This document shows, piece by piece, positions 1-7,475 of a DNA stretch of 49,603 nucleotides; position 1 is the first letter of the stretch, and every line of letters begins with the position of its first letter. This DNA comes from Bacteriovoracaceae bacterium (GTDB lineage: Bacteria > Bdellovibrionota > Bacteriovoracia > Bacteriovoracales > Bacteriovoracaceae), in the NCBI GenBank assembly GCA_023137315.1, contig JAGLPP010000055.1:1-49603 (forward strand), given 5' to 3'. The notes below the pieces were generated by a model, which was given only the letters and a program-made list of their open reading frames with translations, ran no database searches and was not told where the DNA came from. A program made the position numbers and the translations under genes.

Positions 1-66
1 ATAACAAAAGACGAATTGGATCACGCAATACAAATCATCAAAAAGGTCTTTGAAAACATAAAATAG
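1..66 (+). CDS. C-terminal end of a probable class III aminotransferase (partial)
   Basis: An open frame runs from the window edge to a TAG at 64-66 and encodes 21 residues beginning ITKDELDHAI and ending FENIK. The helical pattern T-(K/E)-(D/E)-E-L-D-x-A-(I/L)-x-I-(I/L)-x-K is common at the extreme C-terminus of class III (ornithine/acetylornithine/GABA-type) PLP-dependent aminotransferases. Only the tail is visible, so substrate and exact family cannot be given. It converges on the DsrE-like gene. If it handled ornithine it would fit with proC next door, since ornithine aminotransferase yields the substrate of ProC, but that is inference. Confidence 0.45.
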   Translation: MTKDELDHAIQIIKKVFENIK

Positions 67-78
67 AATCCATGTTTT

Positions 79-453
79 CTAAAAAACAACCAATTCAAAA
101 CCATCATCAATATATGATGTGATGGAGGCGTGTCCGTTCATTCCTGAAATCAGTGGGATATTTTCATCTTTTGCAATTTGAACAACATTTCTGTCACTTT
201 CAGGTTCATTACATCCATGACAAGAACGCTCGCATGCCCCTGCAATAATCCCCTTTTCCATTGCCTCGGTAAACAATTTGGAGAACATGGATTCCCTGTC
301 AGCAATATTGCGTATACTTTTGGTTGAAAACCCATCAAGAACAAGCTTTACTTCATGCCCTTTTTTCGAAAAATCCAAAGCATACATAAAAGCATGATTA
401 AGTTTACATACATCATCAGTAAATACTACAAACAACATTTTTCTTTTTACCAT
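79..453 (-). CDS. DsrE/DsrF-like small cytoplasmic protein
   Basis: A 124-residue protein without signal peptide. It opens with a hydrophobic strand (MLFVVFTDD), continues with an alpha/beta pattern (HAFMYALDFSKKGHEVKLVLDG) and ends in short strands around PLISGMNGHAS, as in DsrE-like proteins, which move or bind sulfur or small ligands. A cysteine cluster, CERSCHGC, sits near residues 75-82. The chosen ATG at 453 has a GAGGG ribosome site five bases upstream; an ATG at 465 would overlap the proC stop as ATGA. Either way it is translated right behind proC, and the two are probably one operon. The role is unknown; the cysteine cluster could bind sulfur or metal. Confidence 0.6.
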   Translation of the reverse strand: MVKRKMLFVVFTDDVCKLNHAFMYALDFSKKGHEVKLVLDGFSTKSIRNIADRESMFSKLFTEAMEKGIIAGACERSCHGCNEPESDRNVVQIAKDENIPLISGMNGHASITSYIDDGFELVVF

Positions 454-461
454 TTCATCCC

Positions 462-1283
462 TCATTTTTTTATCCGGCCGGTTTCTTTACCAAGCTCTTT
501 TGCTCTTTTATAAGCGGCATTAACCCCTTCATTAAAAACAGCACCTGTTCCAAGTTTTTCAAAACAGGAAATGGCGGCCTCTGTTGTACCCTTTTCAGAT
601 GTAACCATCTGTCTGAGATGTCCAGGAGACAGGGATGTTTCATCCCACAAATCCATGGCACCCTGAAAAGTCTGCCTGATCATTCTCAGACTCTCCTTAT
701 GGCCAAATCCCAACGATTCCGAGGCAGAAATTAATTTCTCAGCCACATAAAAAATATAGGCCGGCCCTGAACCAGAGATAGCTGTTGCCGCATCAATCAT
801 ATTTTCATCAAAAACCTCAAGCTCCTTTCCAAAGCTTTGAAAAACCATCTTTGAAAGAAGAATCTGCAAATGAGGTATGTTTTTTTCGGAATACCAGACA
901 GTCATCCCCTCTCCTATCCTCGCCGGTATATTGGGCATGGAGCGAACAATATTTTTATGTCCCAATAGCGTCTGCAAACTTTTAATTCCAATTCCGGCCA
1001 TGATGGAAATAACCAGCGCATCCTTCTTAATCCTTCCCCTGAGGTTTTCAAGAATATTCCCACATCCCTGTGGCTTGAGACAAATTATCAAAAGATCCGT
1101 TTTATCCATGTTCCTTACTGCACTTTTTGCAGTCTTCACACCGTAGTTCTTTGACAAGCGTCTTCTTTTTGATTCGTCAATATCAGCAATAACAAGCTGG
1201 TCGGATTCAACAATATGTTTGTTTAAAATTGAGCGGGTGATAATTTCACCCATAACTCCACCACCCAAAATGGTAATTCTCAC
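462..1283 (-). CDS. proC: Pyrroline-5-carboxylate reductase
   Basis: Catalyses the last step of proline synthesis, NAD(P)H-dependent reduction of 1-pyrroline-5-carboxylate to L-proline, in the cytoplasm. The 273 residues match the usual ProC length of about 270. The N-terminus carries the Rossmann dinucleotide loop (ILGGGVMGE, residues 5-13), the middle has the SGSGPAY motif, and the C-terminal domain holds the family signature SPGHLRQMVTSEKGTT followed by an A-x-x-x-A-x-x-R/K helix. Translation most likely starts at the GTG at 1283, behind a GGGGGAAA ribosome site. The DsrE-like gene follows at once, so the two are probably co-transcribed. Confidence 0.95.
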   Translation of the reverse strand: MRITILGGGVMGEIITRSILNKHIVESDQLVIADIDESKRRRLSKNYGVKTAKSAVRNMDKTDLLIICLKPQGCGNILENLRGRIKKDALVISIMAGIGIKSLQTLLGHKNIVRSMPNIPARIGEGMTVWYSEKNIPHLQILLSKMVFQSFGKELEVFDENMIDAATAISGSGPAYIFYVAEKLISASESLGFGHKESLRMIRQTFQGAMDLWDETSLSPGHLRQMVTSEKGTTEAAISCFEKLGTGAVFNEGVNAAYKRAKELGKETGRIKK

Positions 1284-1416
1284 ACTTTCCCCCGATTGTT
1301 TTTGTCGGATAAATTCCGGCCACCTCCTACATTATATCGACTCATTGCAATTCCATGAAGCATAAAATGGCACTTGGATTAATTTGGTGATAAACTTAAC
1401 TTGTTGGAGGGTGCTT

Positions 1417-2031
1417 ATGTTATCACCACATAAAATTTTTAAAACAAGTACAACCAAAAAGACTGCCATTTTACAACGTCTTCTCCCTGTCATTCATGAA
1501 ATAGCCGAACTGACAGACAGTCCTTTTTCCATGGCAATTGAATCATTTGATATTCTGGAAAAATCCGCAAACGATGAAAATGATTTTTTTTCATGCTTGT
1601 TGGAGGACACTGTCTTTTCCTCACTCTATCTTACATTTTATGAAACACTTTTTGTTGTTATCGGGGAAAACACAAAACTCTCCATTCCGATGATGGAGAA
1701 GTTTTCCGAGAACGCTGAAGAAAGAGAACAGCTCATCAACATCCAGACCTTTAATCACATCCGATATATTGAAAATAACGGTGCATGTCCAGGATGCATC
1801 TCCTGTGAAAACCATCATGACGTAAAAGACCTTGTTTCATACTATAATAAGCGTAATTTCGACTTTTTTATCAAACTATACATTGGTATGAAGACGATAC
1901 AGACAACTTTTGAAAAACTACTTTACAATATTTTGCCAAAACATCCAAACATGCTGGAAGGAATTACAAGTCAGGACATTCTTACCATCAGGCAGATTAT
2001 TTTCAATGAAGCTGAAAATAATCTTCAGTAA
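1417..2031 (+). CDS. Hypothetical protein with CPGCISC motif
   Basis: A 204-residue cytoplasmic protein that I do not recognise. The ATG at 1417 is preceded by a strong TTGGAGG ribosome site, which favours it over the earlier in-frame TTG and GTG. The sequence is mainly helical and acidic with no signal peptide or membrane segment. Its one notable feature is a tight cysteine cluster, CPGCISC, followed by ENHH near the middle, which could ligate a metal or an iron-sulfur group. It lies divergent from proC and convergent with the ClpX-like gene and has no obvious operon partner. Confidence 0.7.
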   Translation: MLSPHKIFKTSTTKKTAILQRLLPVIHEIAELTDSPFSMAIESFDILEKSANDENDFFSCLLEDTVFSSLYLTFYETLFVVIGENTKLSIPMMEKFSENAEEREQLINIQTFNHIRYIENNGACPGCISCENHHDVKDLVSYYNKRNFDFFIKLYIGMKTIQTTFEKLLYNILPKHPNMLEGITSQDILTIRQIIFNEAENNLQ

Positions 2032-2046
2032 GAAATACTCTATCTT

Positions 2047-3663
2047 TTATTTTTTATAGGAATTTTTGATCATAAGTTCAAAATAATTTGAAGGATCGGT
2101 GATTGCCTCTTTTTCAAGAATAAATTCCATGGTTCCATTATTCTGTTCAATAATTTTCAAACCATGGATAAAACCTTGAAAAAGTTCAGCCGTCATGGCC
2201 TCCACATTTCTTCCGGAATCCTTATATAACTCAAAATACTCTCCCAGAGCGTCATCGTTAAGTTTAACGATAATATTATGTTCATCGAAGAATCTTCTCT
2301 CACTCTCCCTGACCTTTTCCTCAAAAACCATTCGTCTTGAATAATAAGGATCGGCCATGATCTTCGAAAGCTCTTTTTTCGGATCATCCACCAGATCTTT
2401 TGTTACAACAAAGGACTTTATATCCGTTGACGGAAGCTCAAACTTAAAATCTCTGAAAATTTTCTCACAAACCGTCATAAGCGCACGCGCTCCCGTACTT
2501 TCTTCAAAAGCATACTCCGCAATTTCCCTTAACGCCTCGTCCTTGAAAAAAACCTCTATTCCATAAGCACTGAAAGCACGAATATATTGATAAATAATAG
2601 AGCCCTTTGATTCCTTCAAAATTCCGTACAGATCATCAATACTCAATGCCTGACATGAAAGTCTGACAGGAAGACGGCCTATAAATTCAGGCTCAAGACC
2701 AAAATCAATAAAATCCTTCGTATTGGCGTACTTGAAAATATCCTTTTCACTTTTCAACTTATCCTTTGATTTTGGAGACTTCAAACCTATGGCCCCTGTT
2801 CTGAGTCTCTTTCTGATAATATCGTCCAGTCCATGAAAGGCACCACTGACAATAAAGAGAATATGCTTGGTATTTATCACTTTTTTCGAGACCTTTCCTG
2901 AACGTTGAAAATCCATAAAAGCCTGCATCTGGGATGCCACGTCGTTTCCCGAACGAAGATCTATTTCCGTTTCCTCCATTAGCTTCAAAAGAGCGTGTTG
3001 TACGCCGCGACCTGAAACATCCTTTCCTCCATGCTCACTGCTTCCTGCAATCTTGTCAGCTTCATCAAAATAGATAATGCCATATTGAGCAAGCTCAATA
3101 TTATCCGAGGCCATATGAACGAGGTCCCTCACAAGATCATCCACGTTGGAACCAACATATCCCATTTCAGTAAAGCGTGTTGCATCGGCCTTTACAAATG
3201 GAACACCTATAAGCTTGGCAATAACCTTCACAAGATATGTTTTTCCCACTCCTGTGGGCCCGAGCATAATGACATTTTGTTTGGAATAGTTGTCATCATC
3301 AAGTTCAATATCCGGGTCCATGTCTGCTTCATGGCATTCCCGAACATGGTTGTAATGATCGCAAACAGCGATGGCCAGTGCCTTCTTTGCTTCATCCTGT
3401 TTTATGACATATTTATCAAGATAATTTTTAATATCCCTTGGACTATAGTCGAAATCAAGATCGAATTCGGGTCTTTCTTCAACTTCTTCAGGCTCTTCAA
3501 TCGTTTCATTACTATCAGAAACGCCGTCAAATCCAAATGGTTGGGCAACAATCTGAATATTCTTGCCAAACTTGTCACGCATAAATGTTTCGATCTCTTT
3601 TTGAATTTCATCAGGACTGGGAGGAGTTGGGTGACTGGGATTATCCTTTTCACGGTCTGACAT
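2047..3663 (-). CDS. ClpX-like AAA+ ATPase lacking the zinc-binding domain
   Basis: A 538-residue AAA+ unfoldase. The core is close to ClpX: Walker A GPTGVGKT (residues 135-142), pore-loop GYVG (168-171), Walker B FDEAD (199-203), DVSGRGVQHALLKLME, EFIGRLPV, and a sensor-2 TGAR. ClpX normally starts with a four-cysteine zinc-binding domain that recruits adaptors and substrates. Here residues 1-70 are instead an acidic, proline-rich stretch with no cysteines, and a C-terminal extension of about 110 residues follows the AAA+ module. The ClpP-docking loop appears as IGL (in TGAIGLKS), which still fits the [LIVMP]-G-[FL] consensus, so ClpP partnership is possible. The ATG at 3663 has an AGAGG site; an upstream start at 3735 would run into a perfect inverted repeat. 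Probably a second ClpX paralogue; no clpP is visible here. Confidence 0.85.
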   Translation of the reverse strand: MSDREKDNPSHPTPPSPDEIQKEIETFMRDKFGKNIQIVAQPFGFDGVSDSNETIEEPEEVEERPEFDLDFDYSPRDIKNYLDKYVIKQDEAKKALAIAVCDHYNHVRECHEADMDPDIELDDDNYSKQNVIMLGPTGVGKTYLVKVIAKLIGVPFVKADATRFTEMGYVGSNVDDLVRDLVHMASDNIELAQYGIIYFDEADKIAGSSEHGGKDVSGRGVQHALLKLMEETEIDLRSGNDVASQMQAFMDFQRSGKVSKKVINTKHILFIVSGAFHGLDDIIRKRLRTGAIGLKSPKSKDKLKSEKDIFKYANTKDFIDFGLEPEFIGRLPVRLSCQALSIDDLYGILKESKGSIIYQYIRAFSAYGIEVFFKDEALREIAEYAFEESTGARALMTVCEKIFRDFKFELPSTDIKSFVVTKDLVDDPKKELSKIMADPYYSRRMVFEEKVRESERRFFDEHNIIVKLNDDALGEYFELYKDSGRNVEAMTAELFQGFIHGLKIIEQNNGTMEFILEKEAITDPSNYFELMIKNSYKK

Positions 3664-3734
3664 ATCAACCTCTGTATCTAAGAGTAAAATGTAATTATCG
3701 CCAGCACATCCCCTTTGTAAACTCTTTTTAAACA

Positions 3735-3770
3735 TATTTCATGCGTCAATCATGGATGACGCATGAAATA
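3735..3770. repeat. Perfect 14-bp inverted repeat upstream of the ClpX-like gene
   Basis: Arms TATTTCATGCGTCA (3735-3748) and TGACGCATGAAATA (3757-3770) are exact reverse complements separated by 8 bases. The repeat lies between the divergent ClpX-like gene and the small exported cysteine protein. No U-run follows on either strand beyond a weak TGTTTAAAAAG on the minus side, so a regulator-binding site or 5' UTR hairpin is likelier than a terminator. Confidence 0.7.
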
Positions 3771-3832
3771 CTTGCCGAAAAACCACCATTAATCGTACAA
3801 TTATCAGTAAACTGATCCATTGGAGTTAAAAA

Positions 3833-4273
3833 ATGAAGACCGTTATATTTTCCATAATATTTTCCCTTGTTATCAGCAACACTTTTGCAGCAAATATTTC
3901 GTATGAGTCAAATAAAAAAAAGGCCCCTGGAAAAAAAGCAATCACTTTAAAAAAGAGAAGTACCGTTACAAATAAATCAACACTTGAAAATGAAAAAAAG
4001 AAAATGGAAAATTACAAACAGGATATGAATAACATCACAAATAACATATCAAAGCTGGCAAAAAAATGTACTGATGAAAAGGATACTGAATCATGCGATA
4101 AATTATCCGATACAATGGTAAAAATGTATGAGCTAAACTGCAAATATAAAATAATGCCAAATTCATGCAAGTTCTATGAGGATTATAAAAAACGACTGGC
4201 TAAATGCAAAAAAGACGGAATACGCCCCTCGGAGTGCCATAATTACATGAAGAAAAAAGAGGCTGGCAAATAA
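3833..4273 (+). CDS. Small exported lysine-rich protein with paired-cysteine repeats
   Basis: A 146-residue protein with a Sec signal peptide (hydrophobic stretch VIFSIIFSLVIS, probable cleavage after TFA near residue 20). The mature part is very basic. Its C-terminal half holds three units, each with two cysteines 8-9 residues apart: KCTDEKDTESC, NCKYKIMPNSC and KCKKDGIRPSEC, joined by short helices. This spacing suggests three disulfide-locked helical hairpins in the periplasm or outside the cell. The ATG has a TTGGAG site about 8 bases upstream. I do not recognise the family and can give no function. Confidence 0.75.
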   Translation: MKTVIFSIIFSLVISNTFAANISYESNKKKAPGKKAITLKKRSTVTNKSTLENEKKKMENYKQDMNNITNNISKLAKKCTDEKDTESCDKLSDTMVKMYELNCKYKIMPNSCKFYEDYKKRLAKCKKDGIRPSECHNYMKKKEAGK

Positions 4274-4300
4274 CATTCATTCACCTGACACGACTTAATA

Positions 4301-4987
4301 TCAAATCACCTCGAAAATATATACAAGACAAAAATAAACACCGACTCCAATAAAAATCACACCCGTGGCTATTCTGAACCAATATTCAAATTTTCCCACT
4401 TTTTTGAACACATTTCCAACCAAGCTCACTCCAAAAGTCATTAAAACTGAAAAAATAAAAACTGGAATTCCTGTTCCGATGCCGTACATTGATGGCAATA
4501 GTGTTGATGATGATAACTTGATTGAAAGAGGAATAAGACTTCCAAAAAAGAGTGCTGCTGAAACCGGGCAAAATGACAAGGCAAAAATTATTCCAAGCGG
4601 AAAAGCACCCAATATGCCGGCATTTTTGAAAATCTTTCGAATCATGTCTGAACTTCCAATAGACGGTAAATTCACTGAAATAAGTTCAAGTAAAAACATC
4701 CCCACGATTATCAGAAGTGGGCCTGAAATCTTATATATCTGAGTCTGTAGAAAATGTGACAAATTTGGAATGATATAAATACTTTTCATCACAATGACAG
4801 AAAGGACAACATAGGCAAACATCCTTCCAACTGTATAAAGAAATCCTGTTAAAAATACGCTTTTTTTACTTCCAATTTTTTTGGAGATAAATGATATGGC
4901 CGCAATATTCGTTGCCAATGGGCACGGACTTATTGAAGTCAACACACCAATCCAAAAAGCAGATGCCAGTCCGATCCATATTTCCAT
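4301..4987 (-). CDS. arsG: ArsG-family efflux permease
   Basis: A 228-residue inner-membrane protein with about six membrane segments, related to the DsbD/CcdA-type transporters. The N-terminal motif SISPCPLATN and a second one, LSFCPVSAALFFG, each carry the Cys-Pro pair typical of this fold. ArsG-family proteins are reported to export aromatic aminobenzylarsenicals. The ATG at 4987 follows a GAGGAG site that overlaps the arsF stop, so the two genes are translationally coupled. Last gene of an operon headed by an ArsR regulator. The family call rests on motifs and on the thioredoxin/ArsF/permease context; a plain thiol-disulfide (CcdA-like) function is the main alternative. Confidence 0.7.
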   Translation of the reverse strand: MEIWIGLASAFWIGVLTSISPCPLATNIAAISFISKKIGSKKSVFLTGFLYTVGRMFAYVVLSVIVMKSIYIIPNLSHFLQTQIYKISGPLLIIVGMFLLELISVNLPSIGSSDMIRKIFKNAGILGAFPLGIIFALSFCPVSAALFFGSLIPLSIKLSSSTLLPSMYGIGTGIPVFIFSVLMTFGVSLVGNVFKKVGKFEYWFRIATGVIFIGVGVYFCLVYIFEVI

Positions 4988-4988
4988 T

Positions 4989-5456
4989 TTATATCTCCTC
5001 AAGATATTTTTTTACTTCCTTCTTAATATAACGTTTAAACATATTTTTATCACGCACCAGGTTCCATATCTTTTCACAGTTAAACCACTTGTCTTCATTG
5101 CCATTTTTTTTCATGGATAATATAAATGACTTGGTAAAAAGCTTGTAATCTTGAATATAGTGTCTGTTCTCCTGGCGATCAACATTTATCGCCTGAAAAT
5201 TCAGGACCCCCTTCTTCATTTGTACCGAAAAATTTTCATCAAGAGCTTCGTTAATATATTTTTCCATCAATTCACAAGAGTAACATCTTGACGTTGTATG
5301 AAAGTAAAAAGCATCTATTTGTTTTTTAATTGGATTTCTTTTTTCTGCAATGGATGTCTCGATATTTGGTTGTTTACTTTCTTTGGCAACCAAATGAATT
5401 ATTGATGCAATTACAAATAATCCCAATACAACGGATATTATCTTTTTGACACTCAT
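4989..5456 (-). CDS. arsF: ArsF-like membrane-anchored nitroreductase subunit
   Basis: A 155-residue protein with one N-terminal membrane anchor or signal (IISVVLGLFVIASIIHLVA) and a thioredoxin-like extracytoplasmic domain. The key motif is TSRCYSCELMEKYINEAL, a CxxC in a redox-helix setting, followed by FQAINVDRQENRHYI and YKLFTKSFIL. This pattern fits the family annotated as ArsF, a subunit said to act with ArsE in reducing nitro groups of aromatic arsenicals. The AAGGA ribosome site precedes the ATG. It sits between the small thioredoxin and ArsG. The fold is clearer than the reaction: what is visible is a CxxC thioredoxin-like domain. Confidence 0.65.
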   Translation of the reverse strand: MSVKKIISVVLGLFVIASIIHLVAKESKQPNIETSIAEKRNPIKKQIDAFYFHTTSRCYSCELMEKYINEALDENFSVQMKKGVLNFQAINVDRQENRHYIQDYKLFTKSFILSMKKNGNEDKWFNCEKIWNLVRDKNMFKRYIKKEVKKYLEEI

Positions 5457-5466
5457 TATATATCCT

Positions 5467-5697
5467 TTATTTTATAAGTTTCTTGATGTCTTCGACATTC
5501 ACAACCTTGCCAACTGATTTTATCTCTCCGTTAACAACCAACGCAGGGGTCATCATCACTCCCATATTGGTTATCTCCTGAATATCTTCAACCTTTTCTA
5601 TTTCACAACCGATCCCTGACTCTTTTGCTGCTTTTTCAGCATTTTCGTAAAGCTGTTTGCACTTGGGACAACCTGTACCTAAAATTTGAATTTTCAT
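5467..5697 (-). CDS. Small thioredoxin-family protein (ArsE-like position)
   Basis: A 76-residue redox protein of the minimal-thioredoxin family. It starts MKIQILGTGCPKCKQL, so the active-site CPKC lies at residues 10-13, and keeps the cis-proline region MMTPALVVNGE. The ATG at 5697 is chosen because AAGGGG lies 8 bases upstream; the earlier GTG and ATG are too close to that site. Proteins of this kind often sit beside YraQ/ArsP-type permeases and arsR. Here it probably works with the ArsF-like CxxC protein, occupying the place of ArsE in arsEFG-type operons. Its electron donor is unknown. Confidence 0.85.
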   Translation of the reverse strand: MKIQILGTGCPKCKQLYENAEKAAKESGIGCEIEKVEDIQEITNMGVMMTPALVVNGEIKSVGKVVNVEDIKKLIK

Positions 5698-5715
5698 ATC
5701 CATCACCCCTTCTTT

Positions 5716-7017
5716 TTAGGCGTTAAAACCACCAAAAATCACTCCTGACACTGTTGCCATTACAATAACCAAAAAAACAAAAACAATTGTTTTTTTGGTT
5801 CCCATTACACTTCGGATAACCAACATATTTGGAAGACTCAGTGCCGGCCCGGCAAGCAGTAATGCCAGAGCAGGCCCTTGTCCCATTCCATTGCCAAGTA
5901 ATCCCTGCAATATCGGAACTTCAGTCAAAGTCGCAAAATACATAAACGCTCCAGCAATAGAGGCAAAAAGATTTGCTTTAATGGAATTTCCACCAACAAG
6001 ACCCGCAATCCATTCTTTAGGAATAATTCCTTCCGTTTCAGGCCGTCCTAAAAGAAATCCGGCAATAAGAACACCGAATAAAAGAAGTGGAAGGATCTGT
6101 TTGGCAAAAATCCAACTCGAAGAAAACCACTCTTTTGTTTCACTGTTTTCCGTATTAATGGTAAAAGACAACCCGATAAATCCAATAGAAAATGGAACCA
6201 GTGGGTTGTCGCCTATCACCAGTCTTGAAATTAACACCAAAATCATCACAACAAGCAATTTCCAAATTTTAACATCAAACCATTTCCATAAAATGGAATT
6301 GAAAAACAGATAAAAAACACTCGTTATAATCCACTTACTGGAATAAATTAAATACCAGATACCTGATGCTTCCTGAGGTTTTCCCCAATTCGCAAAAACA
6401 AGAATGCCAATCATTGAAAAAAAATAAATTGCATTTTTATATAATGGCCTCTTAATCTCCGGTTCCGGCATCATCATCTGTCTATCAAGCTTTTTCTTTT
6501 CTTCCTTGATAAATATCAAATGCATACAAAGACCAATCACGACACTAAAAACAACTGCCCCAACTGCTCTGGCAATACCAAGTTTAAGTCCTAGAATTTT
6601 TGCGGTTAATACTATCGCAAGAACATTTATTGCAGGGCCGGAATACAAAAATGCTGTCGCCGGACCAAGTCCGGCCCCCATCTTATATATTCCGGAAAAA
6701 AGAGGAAGAATAGTACAGGAACAAACAGCAAGAATTGTTCCTGAAACAGATGCAACTCCATATGCAATAAACTTATTGGCAGTTGCTCCAAGATATTTCA
6801 TAACTGATGCCTGGCTTATAAAAACAGAAACCGCTCCAGCTATAAAAAATGCAGGAATTAAACATAATAATACGTGTTCCTCTGCATACCACTTCACCAG
6901 TTGTAAAGATTCTATTACAGCATTATCAAAATTAATTTTCCCAACTGGAAGAAAAAAACAACCGAGGAATGCCACTACCATCCAAAATAATTTCTTCCAT
7001 TCAGTTTTCCATTCCAT
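5716..7017 (-). CDS. Permease of the YraQ/ArsP family (DUF318)
   Basis: A 433-residue integral membrane protein with about 8-10 membrane segments. Family hallmarks are the conserved AVCSCTILPLFSGIYKMGAGLGPATAFLYSGPAINV in the first half and the matching LTEVPILQ with GPALALLLAGPALSLPN in the second, an internal duplication. In ArsP, relatives of this protein export trivalent organoarsenicals, and the paired cysteines (CSC here) are thought to contact the metalloid. It lies 8 bases after arsR, with an AGGAA site before the ATG. Substrate is inferred from the arsenic context; some relatives in other operons have unrelated or unknown substrates. Confidence 0.85.
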   Translation of the reverse strand: MEWKTEWKKLFWMVVAFLGCFFLPVGKINFDNAVIESLQLVKWYAEEHVLLCLIPAFFIAGAVSVFISQASVMKYLGATANKFIAYGVASVSGTILAVCSCTILPLFSGIYKMGAGLGPATAFLYSGPAINVLAIVLTAKILGLKLGIARAVGAVVFSVVIGLCMHLIFIKEEKKKLDRQMMMPEPEIKRPLYKNAIYFFSMIGILVFANWGKPQEASGIWYLIYSSKWIITSVFYLFFNSILWKWFDVKIWKLLVVMILVLISRLVIGDNPLVPFSIGFIGLSFTINTENSETKEWFSSSWIFAKQILPLLLFGVLIAGFLLGRPETEGIIPKEWIAGLVGGNSIKANLFASIAGAFMYFATLTEVPILQGLLGNGMGQGPALALLLAGPALSLPNMLVIRSVMGTKKTIVFVFLVIVMATVSGVIFGGFNA

Positions 7018-7025
7018 GATAATTC

Positions 7026-7313
7026 CTATCTGTTTTTTATTACTTTCTCAATGCAATCAATATAATCAAGTACACATGGACATCTGAGTTTATAGAATAC
7101 ATTTTGTCCTCTTTTATCATCCGTTATTATTCCTGCATTTTTTAAAACCGAAAGATGTCTTGACAGTGTCGATTGATCAGCGTTTACCAAATCGTTTAAT
7201 TCACAAACACATTTTTCACCTTTTTTGAGCGCATCAATAACGATTAATCTTGTCGAATGGGCCATGGCCTTCAGAATTTCAGCTTTTTTTTTGAATTTTT
7301 CAATTTTGTTCAC
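7026..7313 (-). CDS. arsR: ArsR/SmtB-family metalloregulator
   Basis: A 95-residue winged-helix repressor. It has the family pattern ILKAMAHSTRL, then KCVCEL at the start of the recognition region (the CVC pair corresponds to the arsenic-binding ELCVC motif of ArsR), then DQSTLSRHLSVLKNAGII as recognition helix and a short wing. A second cysteine group, RCPCVLDYIDC, lies near the C-terminus and could complete a metalloid site. The GTG at 7313 follows GGAGG by four bases; an earlier in-frame TTG at 7337 would lie inside the palindromic operator. It should repress the five-gene operon and release DNA on binding As(III) or an organoarsenical. Confidence 0.9.
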   Translation of the reverse strand: MNKIEKFKKKAEILKAMAHSTRLIVIDALKKGEKCVCELNDLVNADQSTLSRHLSVLKNAGIITDDKRGQNVFYKLRCPCVLDYIDCIEKVIKNR

Positions 7314-7322
7314 ATCTCCTCC

Positions 7323-7354
7323 ATGTATATATTGCAATTATGCCATATATACAT
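7323..7354. promoter_or_regulatory. Candidate ArsR operator (10-bp perfect inverted repeat)
   Basis: Arms ATGTATATAT (7323-7332) and ATATATACAT (7345-7354) are exact reverse complements with a 12-base spacer. The element starts ten bases upstream of the arsR GTG, the usual place for autoregulation. It is AT-rich, as ArsR-family operators generally are. Binding by this ArsR is inferred from position. Confidence 0.6.
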
Positions 7355-7404
7355 AAAGGTTACAAGAACAAAATACTGTTGAAAAACAAACTCAATAACG
7401 AAAT

Positions 7405-7436
7405 GTCCGGGATTTTACATACATAAAATCCCGGAC
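7405..7436 (-). terminator. Hairpin downstream of the C25 protease gene
   Basis: A perfect 13-bp stem, GTCCGGGATTTTA (7405-7417) with TAAAATCCCGGAC (7424-7436), and a 6-base loop. It lies 40 bases after the protease stop codon. The tract after it on the minus strand (ATTTCGTTATTG) is only weakly U-rich, so it may be a terminator or a 3' protecting stem. It also separates the protease from the ars operator. Confidence 0.55.
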
Positions 7437-7475
7437 GTTATGAATATAAATGAATATTTTTCGATATATTTATCT

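Noticed and set aside
3031-3660. A 209-codon frame opposite the ClpX-like gene
   Set aside because: It is the reverse of a strongly conserved AAA+ sequence and its translation has no sensible composition.
5795-6313. A 172-codon frame, and a 193-codon frame at 6506-7087, opposite the permease
   Set aside because: Both mirror the permease membrane segments on the other strand; no ribosome sites or known motifs.
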